Source: Hymenoscyphus infarciens (Eukaryota; Ascomycota; Leotiomycetes; Helotiales; Helotiaceae). From it: a stretch of DNA of 64,000 bases. The notes beneath the pieces are model-generated. The model ran no database searches. It saw nothing but the letters and a program-made list of their open reading frames with translations, and was not told where the DNA came from. Numbering within the stretch: the stretch's first letter is position 1; the number at the start of each line of letters is the position of its first letter. The DNA is taken from the NCBI GenBank assembly GCA_001414345.1, contig LLCB01000042.1:62001-126000 (forward strand), read 5' to 3'. Position numbers and translations under genes: made by a program. This document shows positions 48,801-59,872 of this stretch, in pieces.

Positions 48801-51800
48801 TAAGCTCTTTTCTAAGATAAGAATAGCTAAAATCTTTACTAAATTAGATATTAGATAAGCTTTTTATTATATCTAAATAGACTTTAACTTAGAAGAGATA
48901 ACTATATTTAGAACTAGGTATAGTATATATAAATATAAGGTCCTCTCTTTTAGACTTTATAATAGCTCTACTATCTATTAATATTATATAAATAATGTTT
49001 TAATTAACTATTTAGATAACTTTTATATTACCTACTTAGATAATATTTTAATTTATTTAGATACTATTAAAGAATATAAGGAATAGGTTAGAAAGGTTCT
49101 AAATCGGCTTTAAGAAGTAGGACTTTAGGTTAATATTAAGAAAAGTAAATTTAGTATTACTAGATTTAAATATTTAGAATTTATCTTAACTATAAAAAGA
49201 CTTAAAGTTAACTTAGAAAAAGTAGAGCTTTTATAAAACTAGGTTTAACCTAATACTATAATAGGTATAAAGTCTTACTTAAGGTTTATAAGATTCTATA
49301 GATAATTTATTAAAGGTTATACTAAAATCGCTAAACTCTTAACTATAATAATACGCTTTATAAAGCTATTTCTATAAATACTTAAATATAAAGAAGCTTT
49401 TAAAGTACTAAAGACTAAGCTACTTATAATTTAAATATTATACTACTTTAATCTTAATTATAATATAAAGGTAGAAATAGACTTCTTAGAAGAAGTAATA
49501 GTAGGTATATTCTTATAATAATATAATAGCTTTTAATACTTTATTAAGTTCTACTTATATATCTTAGTTAACTATAAATTAAACTAAGAGATCTATAATA
49601 AAGAACTATCTACTATTATAAAAGCTTTTAAGAAATAGTACTCTAAACTTATATTATATTAAAAATATATTAACATATATTTAGATTATAGATTATTAGA
49701 ATACTTTATAATAACTAAGCTATTTATAGCTAAGTAAGTCTAATAAATAGAGTTTTTATTAGACTTTAACTTTTAGATCTAATTTATATCTAAAAAGAGT
49801 AATTAAAAAGCAGATATATTAACTTAATATAAGTAAGACCTAAAAACCTATAATTAAGCTAAAGTAGATAGCTGCTTATATACTCTTTTAGCACTTAATT
49901 ATTTAGACCTCTAAATTAATACTAAACTTACTTAGACCTTTTTATAAGAATAGTCTATATCTCTTAATATAATTTAGTTAGACGTTATTCTAAGAATAAG
50001 TTTAGATATAATTTAAAAGTTAAAAGAAGATAACCTATACTCCTTTTAGAAAGAACGTTATAAACTTCTAAATAGATACTACTTCTTATTAGATAATTTA
50101 CTACTCTTTAAAGACTAACTTTATATTTAAAGAAATACTAAACTCTATATAAAACTAATCTAAGAAGTTTATAACTAAGTATCTAGTATTTATCTAAGTA
50201 TAAAAAAGATATACTAGTTATTAGTATAATACTACTACTAGGCTAGAATGTTTTTAGACTATAGAAGGTATATAGGGAATTATTAAGCTTATAAATACTC
50301 TTATCTTTAATAAACTAAGTAATAAAGCTTTCTTTACTCTCTACTTATACTTAACTATCTTATATAATATTCATATATAGACTTTAAATTATTTTTAAAA
50401 AATAAACATAGATTTAATACTATATTAGTATTTATTAACTAACTTAGAAAGGATTTAGTATTAATACTCTATTACTTAACTATAGATGCTAAAAGACTAG
50501 TTAAACTCTTTATTTAATAGATTTACTATTTTAGCTACTACTTTAAATTAATTACGTTTAATTAAGAACCTTAATTTATATTATTATTTTAGACTAAATT
50601 TTATTAAATAATTAGTATTAAGCTTAAGCTTAGTACTATCTACTATAAATAGATAGATAGATAGATAGAAATAATAAACTAATATATTAATTAGAGACTA
50701 AGGCTCTTTATAACCTACTATTAAGATAACTAGAGCGAATTAATCCTCTTAATAGATAAAGTATAAATAACACTTTTATACTTATCTATTAGTATAACCT
50801 CTTATTAGCTTAAGTTTAGACTTAACTTAAAGACCTTATAAGACTAGAATATATTAAAGACTTCTATTTCTTAGAAATAACTTAACTATAATAAGGTAGT
50901 AAAAGTGGCTTAATATATATACTCTACTTAAGAGATAGCTAAAGATAATATAAGTAAGGCTTAGAAGAAGATAGAGGATAGTATAAACTAATATTAAAGA
51001 GCTATTAACTAGAATATTAGAGATAAAGTTTACTTATCTACTAAGAATCTTAAAATAAATTATCTTAGTTAAAAGCTTACTAAATAGTAGATAGGACCTT
51101 TTAAAATACTAGAATATATAAGATACTTTTATAAGTTAAAACTTCTTAAAAGCTTATTAATTTATAATATTTTTACCTTTAATATACTTTTAAAGGATCT
51201 AAACACCTCTCTACTAGAATAAAAGGCTTTAGAGCTTCTACTAGATATTATTAAAGGTATATAAGAATAAGAGGTATAAGAAATACTTAGTAGTAGACTT
51301 TTTAAAAGATAGCTATAGTATTAAGTAAAATAGATTAGATATAATTTAGATCTTACTTAGTATTTTATAGATAATTTTTAGGGTTTACTATATTATTTAA
51401 GAGACTTTTATACTAAATATCTAGAAGAGCTAGAACTACCTTAATACCTCTCTAAATAGCTTAATATATAGGAATTAGATAAGAATTAAATAAAAGAGTT
51501 AATTTATAAACTCTATTAATACCTTTTAATTCTAGTTACTCTTAATAAGAAACTTATAATAAAAACCTAAGATAAAATACTAACTAGTAGGAATATTTAA
51601 AGTTAATAAAGTAAAGAACTAAGACTAAGTTACTACTAAAACAGAGCCTACTAACTCTCTCTAGACTATAGCCTCTCTTTCCTCTAACTTATTATTCTCT
51701 TCTCTACTCTCTTAAGTATAAAGAGCTTAAATTAGCTCTTCTTTTACTACTTCCTTCTTATAGAGACGCTTCTTACCTTAGTAACCTTCTATAACTAGCT

Positions 51801-51888
51801 TTAAGAGAGACGCTTATAAACTCTTTAGGTAGGCTTTAAAGAGAATCTAAATCTAGGTTTAGATAGAGGTCTTACTCTCTATAGTATA

Positions 51889-52056
51889 TGTAATAATAAT
51901 ATAGGAGTAGAGTAGAGAAGTAGTCTATTCGTGGTTATTAACGCGAAAACTAAAGATAAAGAGCGAAGATAGCTCTAAACGATACTAATATATAGGATTC
52001 TACTAGATAGTGAAAGAGTCACGTAACAGGTCTAAAACTAGAACTAGGCTATTACA
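51889..52056. repeat. 168-bp LTR, left copy
   Basis: It is the most transition-mutated of the three (ACTAGATAGTGAAAGAG where the right copy has GCCAGGCGGTGAAAGAG). It ends GGCTATTACA. Confidence 0.85.
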
Positions 52057-52672
52057 TTTCCCTCTCTTTAGTAGAGCTCGCCCTCGAGCTCTATAGAAAC
52101 CTATATACTTATATATCTATATATCTACTAGTTCTAGCCTATACTCTTTCTTCTACTAAGACAGCCGTGAGATACTAGCTCTATAAGAGTAGTGAGATGC
52201 CAGCTATATACCGAGTTGCCTAAAACTCTCTATATTCGCTCTCTAATACTAATCTATATAATCCGCTAAGCGACTAGTATATACTTCTACGATTTTGTCG
52301 ATTTCTAAAGTATAGGCTTTAAAAGCTTTCGAAATATTAAGAGGAGAAGGAGAAGGCTTTAAGAGTTATTAGAAAACAATATAGCTAAAAGTAAGGAGGT
52401 CTACTTAAAAGGCTTCTCTTATTAAGACGTAGGGGGGCTTCTTAATAGTAGAAGGCTTAGATTAACTAATAACGAGCTAGATAAGCTATCTTATTAAAGC
52501 GTCGATTACGCGAGCGTATTAATATTTCTTCTTAATAAGAGAGCTAAATTTATATACCTAGTGTACGATGTTAGAGTCTATTATTAGAGCAGTTAGATAC
52601 TAGCTATTTAAAGAGAGAGAGGGGGGGTCCGCAGATGCCAGATAGGGGTCAGATACTAGAAGGAGGGGATCC

Positions 52673-52919
52673 GAAGCTAGAGGGGGGTCTTAAGCTAGGT
52701 GTTGATTCGAGAGTCGCTAGTAAGGGGTCTAGGAAGCCGTTTTTTAAAGGGGTTCGTAGAGTCGGTGGCAGAGAGGCTAGAATAGAAGTGAGGTTAAGAA
52801 GCTAGAGAGGGGTCTTAAGCTAGGTGTTGATTCGAGAGTTGCTAGTAAGGGGTCTAGGAAGCTGTTTTTAAAGGGGTTCGTAGAGTCAGCGGTAGGGAGG
52901 CTAGAATAGAAGTGAGGTT
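52673..52919. repeat. 125-bp tandem duplication inside the composite
   Basis: GAAGCTAGAG-GGGGTCTTAAGC at 52673 recurs at 52798, and the whole 125-bp unit through GAAGTGAGGTTAAGAA is repeated with few differences (for example GAGTCGCTAG versus GAGTTGCTAG). Confidence 0.88.
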
Positions 52920-52954
52920 AAGAAGCCTAATAAGAAGAGGGACCTTTAGTTTAA

Positions 52955-53122
52955 TATAATAATAATACAGGAGTAGAGTAGAGAAGTAGTCTATTCGTGG
53001 TTATTAACACGAAAACTAAAAGTAAAGAGCGAAGATAGCTCTAAACGATGCTAATATACAGGATTCTGCTAGGCGGTAAAAGAGTTACGTAACAGGTCTA
53101 AAACCAGAACTGGGCTGTCACA
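52955..53122. repeat. 168-bp LTR, middle copy
   Basis: Intermediate damage: it starts TATAATAATAATACAGG and ends GGGCTGTCACA. Preceded by a purine-rich AATAAGAAGAGGGACC. Confidence 0.85.
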
Positions 53123-53189
53123 CTAAGCAACACAGTTCCTACGACAGTACCGATAAATGTCGTACCCGAAACTGGTACCCGTTTTTTTT

Positions 53190-53430
53190 ATTGTCCCCGG
53201 ATACTCGGACAACAAAATTTCAAACTTTGATAACATTCGGCAACAAACTCCTTTGACCAGCCGAAACTTGTCCTAGACTTCGGACAACAATTTCAAATTC
53301 GGCAACAACTCTTTTGACCAGCCGAAACCACCCCTTTTATTGTCCCCAGATACTCGGACGACAATTTCAACTTCGACAACTCGGCTACAACTTCGCTTTT
53401 GACCAGCCGAAACTACCCCTTTTGTTGTCC
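53190..53430. repeat. Degenerate direct repeats, unit about 80 bp
   Basis: The phrase TTGACCAGCCGAAAC recurs (near 53256, 53316 and 53399, and once more near 55693), each time followed within about 100 bp by TTGTCC, then TACTCGGAC and ACAA. The array lies just upstream of the gypsy 3' junction in the composite. Confidence 0.7.
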
Positions 53431-53576
53431 ATGGTTACTCGGACAATACGACAACTTACTCCATCTCGATTCGGCCTCGACAAATGTTACAACACTTACA
53501 CCATCCCGATTCCACCCTGAACCCTGAACGACAAGAGATAGAAGACTCGGGACGAGTCTTTTTCAAGGGAGGGGGA

Positions 53577-53940
53577 TGTGACGGCATGCCGTCCTGTATA
53601 GCCGATATTACGTGGCATATGCCGTACATATTAGCTTTCGGCAGTTGTTGTTTTGCATTGTCTAATTTAGGAAGGTTACGTACGTCCGTACGTCCGTCCA
53701 GACTTTCGGACGTACTTCGTAGGGTTCGGGCTTTTGTATTAGCCGACGTATGTCGTTGTTCGGTTTCGTACCCCTTTTTATATTATCCGAAACCTCTTGT
53801 ATATAGACGTTCATGTTCGGTCCAGAAGAGGGACAGTTATTGTTTTCTTCTATATCAGTGCCTAGCATCTATATACGTTATTCTACTATATATACTCCTA
53901 TATACCTCTACTATAGTTATATATATTTCATACTATTATA
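53577..53940 (+). repeat. 364-bp gypsy LTR variant inside the composite
   Basis: It starts TGTGACGGCATGCCGTCC directly after GACTCGGGACGAGTC and a GGGAGGGGGA run, which is the 3' internal end of the gypsy family. It ends ACTATTATA followed by TAAAAACAATAACTC, the 5' internal start. It thus lies in the order 3'-end, LTR, 5'-start. It is far less RIP-mutated in its first half than the other gypsy LTRs and suggests what their undamaged starts looked like. Confidence 0.8.
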
Positions 53941-55069
53941 TAAAAACAATAACTCTTCTTTACTAGTAATAGCTTTAATAATATCTCTTTTCAAGCTTAT
54001 CGTTACTTCTTATTTAGAAGTCGATTTATACTCGATTTAGAATATTATAATAATATCCTTATATAGCTAGGTAATCAGAGACTACCTAGATAGCTAGTAA
54101 TAATAGAGTTTATTATCTATATAGATAACTAGTATAAATCGTGTTTTAGTATATATTAAAGGATTAGAATATACTAAGTGTTCTTAAGAATCTTAATAAC
54201 TCTAGATTCAGTAAATAAGTCGACTTATAATAGTTATCTAAAAGGCTTCTAAATCTAATCTTACCCCCCCCCCTCCTCCCTCTAAATTAGCATCTTCGAA
54301 ATATCGAACCTAGTTCCGCTATAAGGTGTTAAACGCCCTTCTAGGGCCACCTCCCTTTCTAAAAGCTGTCTGAATAGCACTTATACACTAAGATTAAGAA
54401 GATCTTAATAAAATAATAGTTAAAGAGACTAGTAGGACTTCTTAAATATAGACTAGATATAGTTAGTTATATAAGCTTTAGAAGTAGAGAATCAAGAAAC
54501 AAGGAATCAGCTAGCTAAGCTAGAAAGACGGATAAGTAAGCTTATAATTTAAAGTTAATAAAACACTTCGCCTTCTAACTCTCTCTAATCTAATCCTCTT
54601 TTAAACCCTTAATCGAACCCTCTTCTACTTCTAAGCCTAAATTCATACCTCTTTCAGCCCTAGATAGCTACCTCTAATACCTTCTAATAACCCTCTTCTA
54701 AGGCTACCCCCCTTTTCAAAAGACTCTCTAAACCCTCTCTAATCTATAACTATATACTAAGACCTAAAAGATCTTAACAAAACAATAAGTAAGACTTCTT
54801 AGATATAGATAATATATCGACGAGATAGTAATATAAAAATAAAAGATAAAACAATTAGTTAGACAAGATAGACATAATTATAAGTAAACTATAAAGTTAA
54901 TAAACACTCCGCCTCTAAACCCTTACTAATCCAACTCTCTTTTAAACCTTTATTCGAACCCTCCTTTACTTTTCAAAGCCTACGTTTAAACCTCTTTTGC
55001 TTATAGGCCCCTGCCTCTAATAAACTTCCTACTACTTCTTAAACCTCGAATTAGATACAAATCAGTTAA

Positions 55070-56380
55070 AATACGCTTTCTATTAGGATAAAACTTAGAA
55101 GCGAGCTCTTAGCTAAGTTATCGCTGTTTCTCAACCGAATATTATCCAACTCTACTCTAAACTTCCCTCGAAAATACCTCTACTAGCGAACATTCAAAAA
55201 GACTACGGTTACAGACCGAGTCCCCGCCAGTACAAAGGGTAAAAGAAATAGAGGTTAAAAGAGATAGAAGTAGAATTAGGAGAAGAATACGCTAAAGAAA
55301 CTTTTGCCGATTTCAAAAGGTCACTTTTCGAGTACGGCCATACTCGGAGAGATACTAGAATCGGAAAGCTTCTTTCATATATGGGACAAGATTACACCTT
55401 AGCTCCGAAACTCGTCTGCTACTATTAAGAGACGCTGGAATTACAACTTCGCTAAGATAGTGAATGATCTTTTAGCTATGGATAAGGAGACCTGCTGAAA
55501 CGCTGAGTTACGAGATATCAGCACTACAGTCTAAAATACCCCCTCCTTATCTAATTTAGCCCCGAACTCCCCACGATACGACAGCGAATCGTCCTCCACT
55601 TTGAAAGTGGAATTCGAAATCGGAAGATGATTAAGTCCTTAAGTACCTCGAAGGGAATAAGGTATTACGATAACATTCGGCAACAAAATCCTTTGACCAG
55701 CCGAAACCCCACCGACTCCGGCATGGAGTCTTTCTTACTTTTCTGGCCGGGCCAGAAGTTCTTTTTTCATCTGAATTCGACTCGGATACGAATCGGTACG
55801 CTCTCGAAAGGATAGTGACCTCTTAGATGAGTTATCACTATCTACGACATTATCGACTTTTCGTTTCCGACTTCACTCTGAGTCCCCGCCGACCTAAGTT
55901 CGGACGAACTTACTTTCTTTTACATCTAGCAGGCTAGATGTTTTATTCGAATTCGAATCGGATGCGAATCAGTACACCCTCGAAGTGAACTCTTAGCTGA
56001 GACATCACTGGTCACCTACAACTTTACCTCTCGATATTCGCCTCCGACTCTAATCTGAATTCGCTTCCAACTTTATTCTGAACTTTTTCAGACCCACACT
56101 CTTTTAGCAATTCGAATCGGATGCGAATCGGTACGCTCTCGAAGTGAGCTCTTAAATGAGTTATCACTGCCTCTCAACCGAACGACCTCCGAGTCTACTC
56201 TAAATTCGCCTTCGACTATTCTAAACTTTTTCTTTCCTACTTTCTTTCACTTCTGGCCGAGCCAGAAGTTCTTTTTTTCATTTGAATTCTTCGAATCGGA
56301 TGCGAATCGGTTGAAATACGCTCTCCATCAGGACGAAACCCAGAAGTGAGCTCTTAATTGAGTTATCGCTGTCAACCTTA
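55070..56380. repeat. Five degenerate dispersed repeats, spacing 150-700 bp
   Basis: The phrase GAATCGGATGCGAATCGGT, then ACGCTCTCGAAGTGAGCTC, TTA-(A/G)-TGAGTTATCACTG and CAACCGAAC recurs near 55780, 55965, 56115 and 56290, with a more damaged copy near 55075. The spacers between copies also share CTGGCCG-GCCAGAAGTTC. Confidence 0.7.
55260..55510 (+). pseudogene. Gypsy gag fragment in the composite
   Basis: The frame reads KETFADFKRSLFEYGHTR, and the following DNA aligns with the gag segment of copies B (about 29500-29720) and C (about 47010-47220), allowing frameshifts. Composition is near normal rather than AT-rich, so it escaped most RIP. Downstream, stops and slips end the similarity; the reverse transcriptase and integrase are absent from this fragment. 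Confidence 0.6.
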
Positions 56381-56713
56381 ACCGAACACCATCCGACTCC
56401 TGCTTTGAACTCTTTCTGATTTTACTCGGAACTTTTGAACTTTTTGAACTTTTTGAACTTTGAACTTTTTCCGACCTGCTAGACGGATCGGACCACACTC
56501 TTTTAGCAGACGCGAATGCTTACTTTGATACTAAAGGATTAGAAACGAAGTCTCTTTTGCAAGCATCTACGAATTAGGTCGGTTACGATTCAGGACCGAC
56601 ATCTCGTCTCGCTTACGACAAATTACAATAAACAAAGCATCTACGAACTCGGGTCAGCTACGATTCAGACCCTGACCTTCTCGCTTACGACAAAATCAAC
56701 AAAATACGACTAA

Positions 56714-56881
56714 TGTAACAACAATGCAGGAGTAGAGTAGAGAAGTAGTCTATTCGTGGTTATTAACGCGAAAACTAAAGGTAAAGAGCGAAGACAGCTC
56801 TGAACGATGCTAATATACAGGATTCTGCCAGGCGGTGAAAGAGTCACGTGACAGGTCTGAAACCAGAACTGGGCTGTCACA
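56714..56881. repeat. 168-bp LTR, right copy
   Basis: It is the least damaged copy, with GCGAAGACAGCTCTGAACG and TCACGTGACAGG intact. It ends GGGCTGTCACA directly before TSD GTATA. Confidence 0.88.
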
Positions 56882-57922
56882 GTATAGTATAAGAACTATT
56901 AAATATTAGTAACTAAAACCCCTCTAATAAGTAAGAGGTACTTATAGTAACCTTAGTATAAAGCGCCTAAGTCTCTTCTAAGAGAGTAAACTATACTTCT
57001 AAACTATTCTTTAGTACTTCTATACTAGTAATAACTAATACCTTATCTAAGGCTTTAGTAGTTTTCTTAATCTCCTCTTTCTCCTTTTTAAGCTTAAGCT
57101 TATTAAACTCTTTTCTTATAAACTATAGTAACTACCTAAGTTAGAATAGATTTAGTATATATTTAGGATTAAACTTACTAGGATATATATAGTATTCTAC
57201 TTAACGTAGTAACCGTACTTCTTCGACTTCGGCTTCTTAAAAGCGTAGATATAATCTCTATTTTAAGATTTTATCTAAAGGTACTAAATATAGTAGACTT
57301 GGTAGATAGTTAGAAGCGTATTAGAAAGATATAGAAGAGGTATTTTACTATATTAGATTAGCTCTAAATTAGGCCTAATAAAGGAGAGAAAGACTTACTT
57401 TTATATATATATATAATATATATATATGTTTTAGGATAAAAGTTAATATATAAGAATATATCTAATTAGAAGGTATTTTTACTATATATATATTATTTTA
57501 GATAAAAAGAAAAGAAGAAGAGAAGTTAGAATTAGAGAAAAGTCGTCTACTAATATACTACTTATAATAATAGCTATTACTTATGATTATTATTTATTAC
57601 TTAATAATTACTATTATAATATATAATAATAGTAAGAATATAATAACTTTATAATAGTATACTACTTCTTATCTATTAGCTAATAATTAGCCTCTCTTCT
57701 GTTTATATCTATTATTATATAATATATAATAGTAAACAAAGAACGATTATCCTTTAAAATAATAATACTACTAGCTACTAACCCTACTCTAACTACTAGA
57801 TACTATAATAGTAGATAAGTTATATTCTTTATAATAAATATATAAATAATGCTCTAGTTAACTTAATACTATACTAATTAATAACCGAAGACTCGAGACG
57901 AGTCTTTTTAAAGAAGAGAGGA

Positions 57923-58318
57923 TATAATAGCACGCTATCTTAAATTATTAGCATTTATAAAACTACTAATACCTCTATAACTGCTAATACCTCTATAACT
58001 GCTAATGCTTCTATAACTTATTAGATAGAAGGTACTAAAGAGAGTAAGAATCAGATATTATATATTTTATTTTAAGGTCTTATATATTTAGCTTTAAAGC
58101 TCTTATTATTTTAGTAGTTATATTAGAAAGAACTTGGTTATTATTCTTATTAGAACTTAGTAGTCTCTAACCTCTTATATATAGATGTTTATACTTAGTA
58201 TAAAAGAAGAATAGTTATTATTTTCTTTTATATTAGTACCTAGTATTTATATACGTTATTCTTCTATACGCACTTCTATATACCTCTACTATAGTTATAT
58301 ATATTTTGTACTATTATA
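57923..58318 (+). repeat. 396-bp 3' LTR of gypsy copy C
   Basis: It follows the GACGAGTCTTTTTAAAGAAG junction and starts TATAATAGCACGC (TG to TA by G-to-A). It contains the same U3 tandem units at about 57958-58019. Confidence 0.9.
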
Positions 58319-58670
58319 GAGAGAATAGAAGAAGATACTAAGCTATTACTAGGATATAAAGCCGGGAGCGTAAAGGTATATATATATAGCGGGCTTAGTA
58401 ATAGGTACTCTAAGAAGTATATAAGCTACTTTTAGATAAAACCCTATAAATAGTACGTCTACATAGCGCCGGCTTTAGGCAGCTAAAAAGACTATTTAAA
58501 TATAAAAATAAAAAAAAAAAAAAAATAAAAAAAAGGTGTATAAGAGGTTAGTTTACCTTCTTCTAGACCGTTGAGTGTTTTTAATATTATATACGTTGAC
58601 TTGGTAATTCTTGAAATATTAAGTATTTCGTTCTAAGCGAAATCAACGTTATTCTAATAGACTATATTTC

Positions 58671-58895
58671 CAAAAATCCCTGGAAACTCTATAAAGTAAC
58701 CCCCTTGATAGTTTCGCCTGAGACGAAGTACCACTTACTATCCCCCCCCCCTAATTACATTGTATGCGCACGGTCGTTTTAGTATGGCAATGTCTGTGCA
58801 CCGTACAATGTAATCAAGGGGGGGATAGTACTTCTGGCGAAATAAAGGTTAAACAGAGGGGTGGGTCACTTTATATACTTTTCAGGGGGTTTTTT
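58671..58895. mobile_element. MITE-like inverted-repeat element, about 225 bp
   Basis: The left arm (CCCTGGAAACTCTATAAAGT, later TTCGCC, TACTATCCCCCCC and ATTACATTGTA) is mirrored on the other strand by the right arm (CCCCTGAAAAGTATATAAAGT, TTCGCC, GTACTATCCCCCCC, GATTACATTGTA). The arms are about 95 bp with an unpaired loop of about 35 bp. I could not fix a target duplication. It lies just outside the poly(A)-ended element. Confidence 0.65.
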
Positions 58896-59872
58896 AGTGG
58901 CATAAGACATCGGAAATATAGCAACTACCTCATTTGGATAACCTTTGTTACCACCCTGGGACGAAGTATTTTGTCCACCGCGAGATAGGGTTTTACTTGA
59001 CACTTTTTCAAGTGCTGAGTTGGTGGGGTCGGAAGATCTATTTTTCCGGCTCCATCCTCTTTGATTCTTGTCTCAAGACAAGTGTCACATCAATCGGTAA
59101 TCAATTTCAAGATAACAATAACCCCCATCGGAATATTAAGCACAAGTTTCATCGCCAGTTGCTGCATTTGCCCTCGCTTTCCTTTTCCGTTCTTTTCTCG
59201 AGGGCTTTCACCTTGGTGGGGAAGAAAATCCACAACAGCTTCAGCACGATGATGGTTTTCCATCCGTGCCAGAATATGCAACTACAGAATTATCCCTTTT
59301 CAATCTTCGAGCTTCGAGATAGCGATTTCTGCCTCTACAGAAGTTAATAAAGGATTTGCGTTGCATTGATGTCGCAAGTTTGGACACGCCAACCCAACTC
59401 CAACAGCCGTACGTACACATAGCGGAGACTATCGATGGAAAGAGCCTGTATATGCCCCTTTCTTAAAAAGTAAATATTTAAATCTCTATCTATCAATTAT
59501 GGCCTAGTGCTAATTGGTCTTCCGGTTACAGGGTATTTTCGCGGCAAAGTGAAGAGACATACAACGAGTAAAAGCCTCACCCGTCAAGGCCTCCCTCCTA
59601 CAGACAACCTGATCAATTAGAAAGTCTCGACAGTCTTCTAACTATCATTTTCATCATCTGTTATATTCTTGAATCTCCCAGTGAGTCCACATTGTTAAAA
59701 GGAGGAACAAAGTTCGCATTTCTCGAGATGAGTTGTTCAACTCTTGGGCAAAACCCTCAAGCCCACAAGAGAGGTGGGGAGGGGGAAACGCAATCAGAAA
59801 ATCCCCAAGAGAAGACACAAAAAGAGAATAAACATATATATCAGGCTATTTAACCTCAACATATCCTCCCCC
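58896..59872. other. Intergenic, no convincing gene
   Basis: Short overlapping frames at 58934-59347 have no recognised family. The segment ends at the 3' end of the sterol methyltransferase gene. Confidence 0.5.

Larger units (their letters stand above)
51889..56881. mobile_element. Composite retroelement with three 168-bp LTRs
   Basis: Three direct repeats of exactly 168 bp, each starting TGTAA(T/C)AA and ending in TGTCACA or its RIP form, lie at 51889-52056, 52955-53122 and 56714-56881. The outermost pair is flanked by TSD GTATA (51884-51888, 56882-56886) in the target sequence of gypsy copy C; copies A and B show the uninterrupted target. Interior 1 is 898 bp and interior 2 is 3,591 bp. 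The two interiors begin differently, so this is not a simple tandem of one element. The LTRs are very short, as in terminal-repeat-in-miniature elements. The third LTR and most of interior 2 are much less RIP-damaged than the rest of the nest. I see no complete coding region. Confidence 0.75.
45435..58318 (+). mobile_element. Ty3/gypsy chromovirus copy C, RIP-degraded, interrupted by a three-LTR composite
   Basis: LTRs 45435-45830 and 57923-58318 are both exactly 396 bp, and TSD GAGAG flanks them (45430-45434, 58319-58323). Readable domains: the gag zinc knuckle near 47440, with Cys and His codons converted to Tyr; reverse transcriptase at about 48650-49200, with YLDN at 49033-49044; integrase at about 50370-50700; and a chromodomain-like end at about 51318-51420. 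The interior is broken at 51889-56886 by another insertion. Without it the element is 7,886 bp, and its interior (about 7,094 bp) agrees with copy B (7,099 bp). Its shorter LTR marks a different subfamily from copies A and B. Confidence 0.88.
44438..58534 (+). mobile_element. Poly(A)-ended element, possibly a LINE remnant, holding nested retroelements
   Basis: The right end is an A-rich tail (58500-58534) followed at once by GGTGTATAAGAGG (58535-58547). The left end is preceded by GGTGTGTAAGAGG (44425-44437), so a 13-bp target duplication with one G/A difference. A poly(A) tail with a duplication longer than 10 bp is typical of non-LTR retrotransposition. After removal of gypsy copy C only about 1.2 kb remains, so the element would be strongly 5' truncated or non-autonomous. 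The left part contains a duplicated segment (about 44995-45080 and 45137-45225, sharing CTCTACTATTTATATTAG). No endonuclease or reverse transcriptase motif is readable through the RIP damage. Confidence 0.45.

Noticed and set aside
53484..53966. 160-codon plus-strand frame
   Set aside because: It crosses the 364-bp gypsy LTR and its junctions, so it is not a gene.
58934..59347. 137-codon frame, and another frame ending VPEYATTELSLFNLR at about 59137-59337
   Set aside because: The last reads like the tail of a protein, but no upstream exon or family could be identified; too weak to call.
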